Assembly: GCA_900554695.1 (NCBI GenBank) | Contig: USHV01000026.1 | Coordinates: 1 to 37,214 of the forward strand | Source: an uncultured Prevotella sp. | GTDB lineage: Bacteria > Bacteroidota > Bacteroidia > Bacteroidales > Bacteroidaceae | Length of the DNA stretch: 37,214 nucleotides | Direction of reading: 5' to 3' | Shown here: piece by piece, positions 7,709-16,965 of the stretch | Layout: every line of letters starts with the position of its first letter | Numbering within the stretch: the first letter of the stretch is position 1 | Made by a program: the position numbers and the translations under genes | Notes under the pieces: model-generated | The model's database searches: none | Seen by the model: only the letters and a program-made list of their open reading frames with translations | What the model was told of the DNA's origin: nothing

Positions 7709-8551
7709 ATGAAACAGATAGGTTTAATTTTATTGATTGCGCAATATGCCATGTGCGCCATTGCGCAAAGTAATGAAGACAAAGCAGCGGTGCCGCAAAG
7801 CGAGTTTGAGTGTCTGTACGAATATAAGGTGACAAATACGAAATCGGTTACCGACACCTATACCACCATTTTACAGATAGGACGTGACTGTTCCTGCTTC
7901 ATGGATTACACTACGTTCCAGTCCGATTCGGTCAATGCCAGCCCCGGTTCTTCCAAAGACGACATAAAAAAATATCAAACACGGAAGATGAAAAACAGCA
8001 TGTTCTTCGATCAGACCGTATTGCAGAATCATCCGCAAGGCGAGATGTCTGTTTACAGTGTGATACCGCCGGATGACTATATGTACAAAGAAAAGCTGCA
8101 CGGCATACAGTGGAGCTTAGGCAACGAAACCGATACCGTCTGCGGATATGTATGCAAACAGGCGACGGGTGAATACGGAGGAAGGAAATGGATAGTATGG
8201 TACGCACCCGAAATACCGTCAACTTTCGGACCGTGGAAGTTCTGCGGGCTTCCAGGACTCGTAATGCTGGCTTATGATACGGCGAACATCCACCGTTTTG
8301 AAGCCATTGCTTTCCGCAAGAGCACGTTGCCTATGTTCTTACCTGATATAGCAAACATAGTGAAAACAGAAAGGGACAAATTTATCAAAAGCAAGAACAA
8401 GTATGAAGAGAACCCCATGAATAATATTCCGATTGAGTCAATCAGCAATATGACTGTGATAAAAGATGATGCCGGCGGCAGCTCCATTCTTGTCAACGGT
8501 GTACAAATACGACTCCGTCCAAACGGTTACACGCCTTTAGAGTTGGAATAA
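7709..8551 (+). CDS. GLPGLI family exported protein
   Basis: A 280-aa protein with a signal peptide (MKQIGLILLIAQYAMCAIAQ). It carries the diagnostic GLPGLI-family block FGPWKFCGLPGLVMLAYD around residues 171-188, preceded by a tryptophan-rich WIVWYAPEIP segment. The family is restricted largely to Bacteroidetes, is predicted periplasmic or surface associated, and has no established biochemical role. Its stop is 10 bp before the start of a large outer-membrane barrel gene, a pairing common for GLPGLI proteins, so the two probably act together. It is divergent from the RprX/RprY-like system. Confidence 0.9.
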   Translation: MKQIGLILLIAQYAMCAIAQSNEDKAAVPQSEFECLYEYKVTNTKSVTDTYTTILQIGRDCSCFMDYTTFQSDSVNASPGSSKDDIKKYQTRKMKNSMFFDQTVLQNHPQGEMSVYSVIPPDDYMYKEKLHGIQWSLGNETDTVCGYVCKQATGEYGGRKWIVWYAPEIPSTFGPWKFCGLPGLVMLAYDTANIHRFEAIAFRKSTLPMFLPDIANIVKTERDKFIKSKNKYEENPMNNIPIESISNMTVIKDDAGGSSILVNGVQIRLRPNGYTPLELE

Positions 8552-8561
8552 AAACTTAACC

Positions 8562-11135
8562 ATGCGATTGTTTTTCAGTATATTGTTTTTCTTCATTGCG
8601 AGCATATCCTATTCCCAAAGCCGGGTAGACGGGATGATTAAGAATGTTTCAGGCGCAGGCATTGACGGTGCGATAGTCAAGATATCGGCAGACAGCACCG
8701 CCATTGCCTATACCATTTCGGACAAGGGACATTTCAGCGTTACGTTCAATACAGGTTCTGAAAAGGTAAAGCTGATTGTCGAGTCAATGGGCTACGGAGC
8801 AGTAGAACGCGTAATATCGAATGTCTCTCAGACCTGCAACATAACAATGGAAGAAAAGGCTACCGTACTGAAAGAGGTCGTAGTGAAGAGTCCTGCCATA
8901 TATATGCGTGGCGACACTCTGTCATATAATCTTTCTTCATACATCACACAGAGTGACTATACACTGAAAGATGCGTTGAAGAAACTTCCGGGCATAGACG
9001 TGGAAAAATCGGGAAAGATAAAATATTTGGGCAAGGATATCAAGAACTTTTACATAGACGGTCTGGATTTGCTCGGCGGAAAATACAACATCGCGACAAC
9101 GAACATACCGGCTTCGTCCGTAAACTCGGTTCAGGTATTGAACAATCACCAGGCCATAAAAATGAACAAGGATATCTTTTCTGACGATGTTGCCATAAAC
9201 ATAAATATGAACAACAACGCACGTTTAAAGCCCATCGGGACTTATGAAGGCTCCGTAGGCTATGGTGACGACTGGCTGTATAAAGCGAGTGGGGCCGGAA
9301 TGCTTTTCAAACCCAAGTTCCAGACCATTGCCACACTGAAGCTCGGCAACATACATTCTTTCGCTTCTGATGAGGTGGTATCACTTTTCGGAGAAACCGA
9401 AAACAAGTCGATGGCTGAGCAACTTATGGGAAACATATCGGCATCAACCCCTCCGATAGACAAAGACCGGTATGCTTCTCCCACCGAACGACTGCTGTCT
9501 GTCAACTTCATTCAAAAGATAAGTGAGACAGCTACACTACGCGGAAACGTAGATTACAGTTATTCCAAAAGCCGGTATGACTACGACATACAGCGCAATT
9601 TTTATGATGAGGACGAGAATATAATAATCAATCAAGGCATAAATTCGCTGTCATCCAGTCATTCACCCGGTTTCTCCATCGTCTATAAAAACAATGCGGA
9701 AAAAAGCTATCTCAACAATAAATTGTTCGGAAAGGCCACATTCCTGAGAAACGAACTGCCTACAACGGAGAACAATCAGGCTCTTGTGCAGCAGCAATCA
9801 ATGCGCGACTACTATGTAGGAAATGATTTTTCATACAGCTGGCGCAAAAAAGATCTGCGCTGGAGACTGTCTTCGTCCGTCCTGTTATTCAACACACCAC
9901 AAGTGCGTCTCAATATAACTGACGGAGGAAACAGCATCTATCAACACGCAAACAGCCTGAGTTTTCAGACCAAGAACCTCTTGTCCGCGGTTTATGACTA
10001 TAATAATTCGCGTTTCTACTTCCCCTTGTCATTCAACTACTCGGCTGATAAGATACAGACAGACTTGCAGTCGTATCAGGAAATTACAGAAAATCGAAAC
10101 GACATAAAGGGCGGTAAGCTGAGCGCATCTTTTACTCCGATGTATGAATATACGCATCCGAAACGCATATATGTCTTTAGGATTGATGTGCCTATGCGGA
10201 TAGATTACATATACAACAATGACCAAATAAAGAACGATAAAGATAATTTCAGTTTCTTTTCAGTGTGTCCCGGAATTTATCTCAACTATAAAGCCAGCAG
10301 CCGTTCCACATTCAGGGCTCAGGTAACATACTCGAGGAACTTCGGAGACATATTGGACTTCATTACGTTTCCGGTGCAAACAGACATCACGACTCAAAGA
10401 ATAAGTTCCGGAATATTGCAGGACAACAAGTCGTTGCGGGCTGACCTGCACTATGACTTCAAGATTCCCTTGGACATGTGGTTTGCTAATGCCGACATAA
10501 TATACCAACATGACCAGAACAATATGCTGGCATCACAGGACGTAACATCAGACTTGATTCAATCTTCTTACATGCAAATGCCCAACAACACCCACAGCAT
10601 AACGGCGCAACTGGGCATAACCAAACAGATTGAACCGATAAAAACAAAAATATCATTGAACGCAATCTACATGTGGAACCGGCAACAGGCTGAGCAGAAC
10701 AACCTGCTTACGACATATACCTGGCAAAACTTAGGCATCTCGCCCACATTGACCTCGCAGCCCTGCAAGTATATTGAGCTGGACTATCATGGCGAAATGA
10801 GCAAGACATTCCTGGGCTATGAGGACATAAGGAGAAGTTTCTGGTCGCAGGTACATAAAGTATCATTAAAGATAACACCCGTGCAGTCTCTGATATTCTC
10901 CGCATCATCCGACATCGTGAAAAGGGACTTGACCGATGACCAGAGTAAAACCATGGCCCTGCTTGATTTCGATATAACCTGGATTCTCAAGGCTTTCAGA
11001 TTCAATCTGAGCCTGCAAAACGCGCTGAACCAGGATTCGTACAGCTATTCAATATACAACTCCATCAATACCTATACATATAATTACAAACTGCGTGGAC
11101 GCGAACTGATATTCACAATTACGATGACTCTGTAA
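8562..11135 (+). CDS. Outer-membrane beta-barrel protein with carboxypeptidase-regulatory-like and plug-like domains
   Basis: An 857-aa TonB-dependent-receptor-like protein. The signal peptide (residues 1-18) is followed by a CarboxypepD_reg-like beta-sandwich (about 20-95). A plug-like region (about 105-215) contains LKKLPGIDVEKSGKIKYLGKDIKNFYIDG, and a long aromatic-rich barrel fills the rest. The C-terminus (RELIFTITMTL) looks like a final beta-strand. I see no obvious TonB box. It belongs to the same broad class as the tandem barrels at 18-24 kb but is clearly a different branch. It probably moves or binds a substrate at the outer membrane together with the GLPGLI protein; the substrate is unknown. 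Positions 11136-11284 after it hold no gene I can support. Confidence 0.88.
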   Translation: MRLFFSILFFFIASISYSQSRVDGMIKNVSGAGIDGAIVKISADSTAIAYTISDKGHFSVTFNTGSEKVKLIVESMGYGAVERVISNVSQTCNITMEEKATVLKEVVVKSPAIYMRGDTLSYNLSSYITQSDYTLKDALKKLPGIDVEKSGKIKYLGKDIKNFYIDGLDLLGGKYNIATTNIPASSVNSVQVLNNHQAIKMNKDIFSDDVAININMNNNARLKPIGTYEGSVGYGDDWLYKASGAGMLFKPKFQTIATLKLGNIHSFASDEVVSLFGETENKSMAEQLMGNISASTPPIDKDRYASPTERLLSVNFIQKISETATLRGNVDYSYSKSRYDYDIQRNFYDEDENIIINQGINSLSSSHSPGFSIVYKNNAEKSYLNNKLFGKATFLRNELPTTENNQALVQQQSMRDYYVGNDFSYSWRKKDLRWRLSSSVLLFNTPQVRLNITDGGNSIYQHANSLSFQTKNLLSAVYDYNNSRFYFPLSFNYSADKIQTDLQSYQEITENRNDIKGGKLSASFTPMYEYTHPKRIYVFRIDVPMRIDYIYNNDQIKNDKDNFSFFSVCPGIYLNYKASSRSTFRAQVTYSRNFGDILDFITFPVQTDITTQRISSGILQDNKSLRADLHYDFKIPLDMWFANADIIYQHDQNNMLASQDVTSDLIQSSYMQMPNNTHSITAQLGITKQIEPIKTKISLNAIYMWNRQQAEQNNLLTTYTWQNLGISPTLTSQPCKYIELDYHGEMSKTFLGYEDIRRSFWSQVHKVSLKITPVQSLIFSASSDIVKRDLTDDQSKTMALLDFDITWILKAFRFNLSLQNALNQDSYSYSIYNSINTYTYNYKLRGRELIFTITMTL

Positions 11136-11375
11136 TAAATGTTGCCATAACAATAAATTCATATTGCGGCAACCGATACCCACTACTGCCGGTATGGCAC
11201 ATATTTACGGTTCATACGACAAATGACATCCGTGTCCCGTGTTTTTATTTCACACCTGATGTCTGTGTTCTTGAAGAAAACTTTGAAGATAAACTTACGA
11301 TTTTTTTTGATTTTATCTTGACAAAATATTTTCGCAAAAGAGGTGTAAATGAATGTTAAATGCTGCATTATGAAG

Positions 11376-11551
11376 GCCATTTCGCCCGATAACGCCTTTT
11401 GATATACCCTGTATCATAGTCCGAAATCACACGTTTCGCTTTCTGATATTGCCCATTTCGCATTGCGAAAAAGCCCATTTCAGGGTGCGATATGGTGCTT
11501 TTCGGCCTCCGAAATGGGCTTTATTGCAAGCCGAAATGGTGCTTTTTGCAA
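11376..11551 (-). repeat. Eight tandem 22-bp palindromic units (copy B)
   Basis: Unit borders fall every 22 bp from 11551 down to 11376, in register with copy A. The last unit differs most from copy A (GCGTTATCGGGCGAAATGGCC), yet the spacing is kept. Confidence 0.8.
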
Positions 11552-11617
11552 TGTGAAGAAAGGCCCTTTAAATATAAAACACTGATAATCAGGATTTTAT
11601 AAAAGACTCTCATAATT

Positions 11618-11659
11618 CGCGTATTTGCGCCCGAAGACGACTCAGCTTGCAAATACTCG
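11618..11659. repeat. Conserved hairpin of element copy B
   Basis: CGCGTATTTGC (11618-11628) faces GCAAATACTCG (11649-11659), an 11-bp stem with one mismatch and a 20-nt loop, at the same place as the hairpins of copies A and D. Confidence 0.7.
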
Positions 11660-11851
11660 CTTATTTTTCGGGGTAGAATCGGAAACGGAGGCGTAAAAAT
11701 CAAAATCCGGTTACAATTTGAAAGTGGTCCATATTGCTTGTTTTCAACAGAAGGAAACAACTTTTATTCGGAAATGAAATCAGGATTTTTAATCAAGCCA
11801 TATACCCGCTCGCTCCCTACTCTTCCGACACTTATGAACCACAAAAACAAA

Positions 11852-11880
11852 GGGTGTATGCCTTCAGAACGCATACACCC
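11852..11880 (-). terminator. Intrinsic terminator of the nusB-DUF5606 operon
   Basis: A perfect 10-bp stem (GGGTGTATGC / GCATACACCC) with a 9-nt loop is followed on the minus strand by TTTGTTTTTG. It lies about 50 bp after the DUF5606 stop. Confidence 0.8.
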
Positions 11881-11932
11881 CGTAGAATGATGTTGTCCGC
11901 GCAATGGTCCGGCGGACACAAGACCGGGAAGA

Positions 11933-12376
11933 TTATTCTTCCTCCTTGCGGTCGTCAATATTGTCGCCCTCGGTCGGCATAAGGACTTCCTTGAAATCGG
12001 TGATGCCGTTCTTCACGAGGAGGTTGTACCACTGTATCAGTTTCTTGATGTCGCTGTCGTGCACACGGTCGCGGTCATAGTTGGGCAGCACCTCTGCGAA
12101 AAAAGCGTGCAGCTCTTCCTTAGAGCACTTCTTGTAGTTGAGCGAGCACTCTTTGCTCTCCTCCTTGTTGCCAAGGTTCTGGAGCACCTGCCACAGAGGC
12201 ACGTCCTCGCTGTCGGTGTACATTGCTATATCGGCGAGACTTGTCACACGGTCGGACGCGAAAGCCGGCATGCGGCGGTGAGTCTCATCAAGTGATTCAA
12301 CAATAAGATTCATTTTGCCACGCGAAACCAGACGATAGAGACCCGGTTTACCTGCGATTGAAAGAATTGTTTCCAT
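11933..12376 (-). CDS. DUF5606 domain protein
   Basis: A 147-aa cytosolic protein of the Bacteroidetes-specific DUF5606 family. The N-terminus METILSIAGKPGLYRLVSRGKMNLIVESLD is the conserved core. The central KECSLNYKKCSKEELHAFFAEVLPNYDRDRVHDSDIKKLIQWYNLLV helps identify it. The tail is very acidic (DNIDDRKEEE). No function is established. It starts 2 bp after the coaE stop, so it is cotranscribed with coaE, and it is the last gene before a strong terminator. Confidence 0.88.
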   Translation of the reverse strand: METILSIAGKPGLYRLVSRGKMNLIVESLDETHRRMPAFASDRVTSLADIAMYTDSEDVPLWQVLQNLGNKEESKECSLNYKKCSKEELHAFFAEVLPNYDRDRVHDSDIKKLIQWYNLLVKNGITDFKEVLMPTEGDNIDDRKEEE

Positions 12377-12378
12377 TT

Positions 12379-12948
12379 TTATAATCTGTTGTTTATTTTG
12401 TTTAATATGTTGTTAATCTGTAAGTCTATGTCATGCTGCCCGTCGTTCACAATCTCGAAATCGCTCCGTGCCACCACCTCCTGCTGCGGCAGCTGTCGTC
12501 CTATCCACTCGAGCGCCTGCTCGCGCGTTATGCCGTCGCGCGCCATTATGCGGCTTATGCGCAGCTCTACGGGCGCCGTGACGCACACTACGAGGTCGAA
12601 AGGCACACGCTTGTAGAACTCGCTGTCGAAGAGTATTGCGCTCTCGAGCCACTCGGTGTCTGAAGCCATGTAGTCGGCTGCGACCGCCGGATGCACTATG
12701 TCGGCCACGGCACGGTTGTTGTCGTCGCTCGCAAGCAGGAACGCCGCGAGCACCTGCTTCTGCAGCACGTCGCCTTTGTAAACACCGTCGCCCACAAGCC
12801 GGCGGAGCGCATCGCGCAGTTCTGGAGACGTGCGCATCAGTCTTTTGGCGGCGGCATCGCAGTCGTACACCTCAATGCCGCGTCGGTTGAGCGACTTGCA
12901 CACGAACGATTTGCCCGCGCCTATGCCTCCTGTTATAGCTATTTTCAT
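12379..12948 (-). CDS. coaE: Dephospho-CoA kinase
   Basis: A 189-aa enzyme for the last step of coenzyme A synthesis, phosphorylating the 3'-hydroxyl of dephospho-CoA with ATP. The P-loop GGIGAGKS lies at residues 7-14. Further family blocks are YDCDAAAKRLM, a region around VHPAVAADYM, and DLVVCVTAPVELRISRIMARDGITREQA in the lid region. I chose the ATG at 12948 because it places the P-loop at the usual position; an in-frame start at 13059 would add 37 residues of non-family sequence. It is part of the nusB-yajC-ybbR-coaE-DUF5606 run. Confidence 0.95.
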   Translation of the reverse strand: MKIAITGGIGAGKSFVCKSLNRRGIEVYDCDAAAKRLMRTSPELRDALRRLVGDGVYKGDVLQKQVLAAFLLASDDNNRAVADIVHPAVAADYMASDTEWLESAILFDSEFYKRVPFDLVVCVTAPVELRISRIMARDGITREQALEWIGRQLPQQEVVARSDFEIVNDGQHDIDLQINNILNKINNRL

Positions 12949-13065
12949 TTTCTTGTCTTCTGTATCAATATTCTCCCCACACCGTGAAACCAATGTCCGT
13001 CCACGCCCGGCAGCCGTACTGATGCCCGGTGATGCGTTTACAGCAGACTGAGCGGACATAAGCCG

Positions 13066-14061
13066 TCATTGCTGTTCCACCAAATAATCTACCTGATTTA
13101 TCTCGAGCTGCGCGTTGCGCACCATGTAAGGAGTCTTTATCAGTTGAAGGTCGCACTTGTCCGACTTGTGCTGCATCACCTCGTTATAGTCCACCACGAC
13201 CACAAACTGGTCGGCCTTTACCGTGCGGAACATGCTTGCCCCGACAATGAACCTCACGTTGACATGCGACGGGAACGTGCGCAGCACCTTTCCTTCAGGC
13301 AGGTTGATTGCCTTTATCGGCACCAATACGCTCTCCTCGGTCAGTATGTCAGGATATAATCCGATGCGCACCGTTGACGGAACACATTTCACTCCGTGCA
13401 TCTTTGCTATCGGAACTTCCTTTATCACCGTGTCCTCGAAGTTCACTATGCGTATGGGCTCAGTCTTCACATAGCGTATGCTGTCGAGCATTTTCTTGCT
13501 CGCATACACCGTTACCTTCTCCGGCCAGAAGCGAGTGGCAGCCAGATAGTAAGACCGTCCGGGCGTAACCGAACCGTCCATACGCACCGGCACTACCTTT
13601 GACGCGCCGAAATTGAAATAGAAGTCGAGCTTGTCGGGATTGACAGACACTATCTTCGATGAGCCCATCAGCTGCTGATATACATATTTCTGTATATCGG
13701 CCGAAGGCACTACGCCATATCCTGTCTGCCTGTTGGCGTATGTTCCGAAATTTATTTTCACGGGATGCAGGCGCTTGCCGTACAAATATGTGACAAGCGT
13801 GAAGCCCTTATCGCGCACCGTCACCTTGACTGTGGAATCCATATCGGTGGTCAGCACCACATTCTTCGGAACATTGATAAGCGACATCGATATGGGTATC
13901 TCGCGCTCGTATGTCTCGTTGAGAGCCATCATAAGCCAGAAAATACTGCTGAGGGCAAGAAAAAACAAAAAAATCAGAAAGTCCTTGTTCAAGAACCCGA
14001 ACAAGAATTTCCTGATATTTTTATAGTCATGCGCCAATCGTTCCATAATTCCGACGTTCAA
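13066..14061 (-). CDS. YbbR-like domain membrane protein
   Basis: A 331-aa protein with one N-terminal transmembrane segment (about residues 28-46, FLIFLFFLALSSIFWLMMAL) and a periplasmic region with YbbR-like repeats, for example REIPISMSLINVPKNVVLTTD and EPIRIVNFEDTVIKEVPIA. In Firmicutes, YbbR (CdaR) proteins regulate the diadenylate cyclase CdaA, but no such partner is next to it here. In Bacteroidetes it commonly lies beside yajC and coaE, as here. An alternative start at Met6 (14046) is possible. Its specific role is not known. Confidence 0.9.
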   Translation of the reverse strand: MNVGIMERLAHDYKNIRKFLFGFLNKDFLIFLFFLALSSIFWLMMALNETYEREIPISMSLINVPKNVVLTTDMDSTVKVTVRDKGFTLVTYLYGKRLHPVKINFGTYANRQTGYGVVPSADIQKYVYQQLMGSSKIVSVNPDKLDFYFNFGASKVVPVRMDGSVTPGRSYYLAATRFWPEKVTVYASKKMLDSIRYVKTEPIRIVNFEDTVIKEVPIAKMHGVKCVPSTVRIGLYPDILTEESVLVPIKAINLPEGKVLRTFPSHVNVRFIVGASMFRTVKADQFVVVVDYNEVMQHKSDKCDLQLIKTPYMVRNAQLEINQVDYLVEQQ

Positions 14062-14091
14062 GGTATCACCTGTTACACCGAATCAGCGACG

Positions 14092-14415
14092 TTATGCTTT
14101 CTGTGTCTGAGAGGACAGATCGGCGAATACATAGTTCTTGTCAACCACAACAACCACGCCACGTGCTATTTCCACCTCAACGGTGTTGGTGGTCAGATCG
14201 ACACGCTTCACTGTTCCATATACACCTCCGCCGGTGACAACCTTAGCACCCTCGGTCAGAGAATTCTGAAACTTGCGTATCTCTTTTTGCTTCTTCTGCT
14301 GGGGACGAATCATGAAAAGCCACATAATAACGAAGATTGCTATCATCATTATCAACATGCCCATGCCTCCGCCCTGAGCTCCTGCTGCCTGAGCAGCCAA
14401 TACCAATGTGTTCAT
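14092..14415 (-). CDS. yajC: Preprotein translocase subunit YajC
   Basis: A 107-aa single-pass inner-membrane protein associated with the SecDF-YajC complex, which aids Sec-dependent export. It has a short periplasmic N-terminus, a membrane helix (about residues 19-38, MLIMMIAIFVIMWLFMI) and directly after it the conserved RPQQKKQKE motif. A small beta domain follows (EGAKVVTGGGVYGTVKRVD). It is complete and of normal size. It follows nusB by 41 bp. Confidence 0.96.
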   Translation of the reverse strand: MNTLVLAAQAAGAQGGGMGMLIMMIAIFVIMWLFMIRPQQKKQKEIRKFQNSLTEGAKVVTGGGVYGTVKRVDLTTNTVEVEIARGVVVVVDKNYVFADLSSQTQKA

Positions 14416-14456
14416 TCTTTAATTATCTTACGGTTTTTATTTATATCGCTTAAGTT

Positions 14457-15476
14457 TTATTTCGCACTGCTGTTCTTGTCGTCTGCAGCCTTATCGCCGT
14501 CTTTTTTATCGGCAACGGCTTCGGTATGAGTCTTCTTGGAGCGTGGCTCATCCATCGACTTGAACATCTTTCCACTGCTTATCAGATAGCGGGCTATGGC
14601 ATCAAGCATGCCGTTGATGTATCCGCCGCTCTTCGGAGTGGAATAAAGTTTAGCGAGCTCCACGTATTCGTTTATGGTGACGCTCACGGGGATGTTGGGG
14701 AATGTAAGCATCTCGGCGATGGCAATCTGCATAATCACTATGTCCATATATGCCAGACGCGAGAAGTCCCAGTTGCGCGATGTCTCGCTCATGTAGCGCT
14801 GATACTGCTCCGCATTCAATATAGTGGTGCGGAAAAGCTTGCAGGCGAAGTTTCTGTCTTCCTCGTCCTTGTATTCAGGCAGCAGCTCCTGCTTCTGCTT
14901 GTTTTTCGGGTCGAAGCGCTTGATTGTCTTCAGAACGAAGGTGTCAACTATTTCCTTGTCGTCGTTCCAATAAAGACTCTTCTCCTCCAACAGTGAATCC
15001 AGATCGTCGTTCTCCTGTATAAGCTGCTTGTAAAGCTTGCGCCAAAGCTCGCGGTCGGCCTCATAAGAGTCGTCGTCCGACTGCATATAATTAATGTATG
15101 TCTCGCTCTGCTCTATCTGATTACACAGCTTTCTGACAAACTCCAGGTCCTCTTCCCATGATTGTTTCTGGGTTTCAGCAAACTCGCACAGCATCTTGTT
15201 TACCTCGAGCTGCACGGCGAACTTGTTGTAAGCGAACTTTGCCGACGGTAACTCTTTACCCTCACGCTGCGCACGCTGTGAAAGAATCTCGACACGATGT
15301 CTTTCCTCACGCGTTATGGCAACAATAAGCTCAAGCAGATAATTATATAAATCATATGCTTTAGAAAGGCTGAACAAGAGTTCTTTCTCAGCGTTATCCA
15401 TATTTTTGTTGCCATTCTGATAGTAAGAATAGGTTAACTGGACTATCTTTATTCTTATTAGCTCACGATTAATCAT
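14457..15476 (-). CDS. nusB: Transcription antitermination protein NusB (long Bacteroidetes form)
   Basis: A 339-aa protein. The NusB fold is in the C-terminal half: LFRTTILNAEQYQRYMSETSRNWDFSRLAYMDIVIMQIAIAEML, then PVSVTINEYVELAKLYSTPKSGGYINGMLDAI. NusB binds boxA RNA with S10 to prevent premature termination in rRNA operons. Bacteroidetes NusB carries an extra N-terminal helical region, seen here in residues 1-190. The C-terminus is a low-complexity Lys/Asp/Ala tail. The start at 15476 (MINRELIRIKIVQLTYSYYQ) is preferred over an in-frame ATG at 15524, which lies upstream of the -7 box. Confidence 0.93.
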   Translation of the reverse strand: MINRELIRIKIVQLTYSYYQNGNKNMDNAEKELLFSLSKAYDLYNYLLELIVAITREERHRVEILSQRAQREGKELPSAKFAYNKFAVQLEVNKMLCEFAETQKQSWEEDLEFVRKLCNQIEQSETYINYMQSDDDSYEADRELWRKLYKQLIQENDDLDSLLEEKSLYWNDDKEIVDTFVLKTIKRFDPKNKQKQELLPEYKDEEDRNFACKLFRTTILNAEQYQRYMSETSRNWDFSRLAYMDIVIMQIAIAEMLTFPNIPVSVTINEYVELAKLYSTPKSGGYINGMLDAIARYLISSGKMFKSMDEPRSKKTHTEAVADKKDGDKAADDKNSSAK

Positions 15477-15503
15477 TATCCAACATTCAAATAAAATTCT
15501 TTG

Positions 15504-15535
15504 CAAAAATAGAGAAAAATACAATAACCGCCAAA
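15504..15535 (-). promoter_or_regulatory. Promoter of the nusB operon
   Basis: On the minus strand TTTG (15535-15532), a 20-bp spacer and TATTTTTG (15511-15504) fit the Bacteroidetes consensus. The leader before the ATG at 15476 is short. It also excludes the upstream ATG as the nusB start. Confidence 0.75.
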
Positions 15536-15570
15536 AAAATACACACGTTTAATGATTTTTTTTGATATGC

Positions 15571-15602
15571 TTTGCGCAATCCGAAGAAAAAGAGTAACTT
15601 TG
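15571..15602 (+). promoter_or_regulatory. Promoter of the rplY operon
   Basis: TTTG (15571-15574), a 20-bp spacer and TAACTTTG (15595-15602) form a full consensus promoter. The leader before the rplY ATG at 15704 is about 95 nt. It is back-to-back with the nusB promoter, 35 bp away. Confidence 0.8.
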
Positions 15603-15703
15603 CACCGCTTTTATGAGTACATCGATACAGAAAACATTTCTCGTGTGATGGCGAATTAAGGCATGACAATCATCAAACTTAATTTAGAGTAACACATTTT
15701 ATT

Positions 15704-16303
15704 ATGAAAGAGATTAACTTGACAGGTCAGAAGCGCACTGCCCTTGGAAAAAAAGCTTCTAAAGAATTGAGAAAAGAAGGTTTGGTACCCTGCAACCTCT
15801 ACGGCGAGGCTACACAGGACGGCAAACCGGTAGCAATGGCTTTCGCTGTTCCTATGAGCGAACTGCGCAAAGTTGTATATACTCCGCATATCTATATGAT
15901 CAACCTCATCATCGATGGCGAGTCTCACACAGCTATCATGAAAGAGCTGCAGTTCCATCCGGTAACAGACGCTCTGCTGCACATCGACTTCCTCGAGGTG
16001 AACGAGAACAAACCTGTTACAATCGGTATCCCTGTTAAACTCGTAGGTCTGGCACAGGGTGTACGTGATGGTGGTCGTATGAACCTCTCTATCCGTAAGA
16101 TTGACGTAACAGCTCCTTACACAGTAATACCTGAGCACCTCGACATCGACGTTACAGCGCTGAAGATCGGAAAGAGCATCAAGGTAGGCGATCTCCACTT
16201 CGAGGGTCTTGAGCTTGCTACAAGCAAGGATGTTATCGTATGCTCTGTCAAGATGACACGTGCAGCTATGTCTGCAGCATCTGCAAGCGCTACTGAGGAA
16301 TAA
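15704..16303 (+). CDS. rplY: 50S ribosomal protein L25/CTC
   Basis: A 199-aa protein of the long L25 (general stress protein CTC) type, binding 5S rRNA in the large ribosomal subunit. The L25 domain covers about residues 1-95 (LTGQKRTALGKKASKELRKEGLVPCNLYG), and the TL5 C-terminal beta domain about 100-185 (IGIPVKLVGLAQGVRDGG). The tail is Ala/Ser rich and variable. Codon use is that of a highly expressed gene. It leads the operon rplY-pth-hslR-purN, an arrangement often seen for rplY-pth. Confidence 0.96.
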   Translation: MKEINLTGQKRTALGKKASKELRKEGLVPCNLYGEATQDGKPVAMAFAVPMSELRKVVYTPHIYMINLIIDGESHTAIMKELQFHPVTDALLHIDFLEVNENKPVTIGIPVKLVGLAQGVRDGGRMNLSIRKIDVTAPYTVIPEHLDIDVTALKIGKSIKVGDLHFEGLELATSKDVIVCSVKMTRAAMSAASASATEE

Positions 16304-16392
16304 GTTTCCAATATAGACAATCTGATGCCGGACAGCGACATCGCTGAATAATGAAAAGACTTGGCCATGCCACTGTCCGCAACATTATAATA

Positions 16393-16965
16393 ATGGATAA
16401 ATACTTAATTGTAGGGTTGGGAAATCCCGGTGACGAATATGCCGGAACCCGCCACAATACTGGATTCATGATATTGGACGCTTTCGCAAAGGCGTCCAAT
16501 ATTGTTTTTGAGGATAAACGTTACGGCTTTGTGGCCGAGACAAGCCTCAAAGGACGTAAACTGTTCCTGCTAAAACCCACCACATACATGAACCTCAGCG
16601 GCAACGCCGTACGCTACTGGCTCAACAAAGAGAATATAGACCAGTCGCGACTGCTTGTCGTCGTGGACGATCTGTCGCTTCCGCTCGGCGCATTCCGTCT
16701 GAAAGGCTCGGGCAGCAACGGCGGCCACAATGGGCTCGGCAACATCCAGCAGCTCATAGGTCAGCAATACGCACGTCTACGTATGGGCATCGGCAACGAT
16801 TTCCCGCGTGGCGGACAGGTTGACTGGGTGTTGGGAAAATACAGTGATGACGATATGAAGATACTTCAACCGTCCATCGACTACGCCGTTGAGATTATAA
16901 AGAGTTTCGTGTTGACGGGCATCGACAACACGATGAACGCCTACAACAAATTAGGAAAGAAATAA
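16393..16965 (+). CDS. pth: Peptidyl-tRNA hydrolase
   Basis: A 190-aa cytosolic enzyme that releases tRNA from dropped-off peptidyl-tRNA. Conserved features are GLGNPGDEYAGTRHNTGF with Asn11 and catalytic His21, then VVVDDLSLPLG and GSGSNGGHNGLGNI. The start at 16393 (MDKYLIVGLG) matches the family; an in-frame ATG at 16351 would add 14 atypical residues. Its stop overlaps the next start by 1 nt (TAATG), showing translational coupling. Confidence 0.96.
   Translation: MDKYLIVGLGNPGDEYAGTRHNTGFMILDAFAKASNIVFEDKRYGFVAETSLKGRKLFLLKPTTYMNLSGNAVRYWLNKENIDQSRLLVVVDDLSLPLGAFRLKGSGSNGGHNGLGNIQQLIGQQYARLRMGIGNDFPRGGQVDWVLGKYSDDDMKILQPSIDYAVEIIKSFVLTGIDNTMNAYNKLGKK

Larger units (their letters stand above)
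11285..11760 (-). repeat. Dispersed intergenic element, copy B
   Basis: Inverted copy of the element at 4390-4886, with the same order of parts when read on the minus strand. It lies between the convergent 3' ends of the 857-aa barrel gene and the DUF5606 gene. Homology is clear from TTGTTTCCTTCTGTTG (minus strand, from 11760) down to about 11285. Confidence 0.88.

Noticed and set aside
12949..13059. N-terminal extension of coaE by 37 residues
   Set aside because: The P-loop sits at residues 7-14 when the 12948 start is used, as in the family; the extension has no matching sequence.
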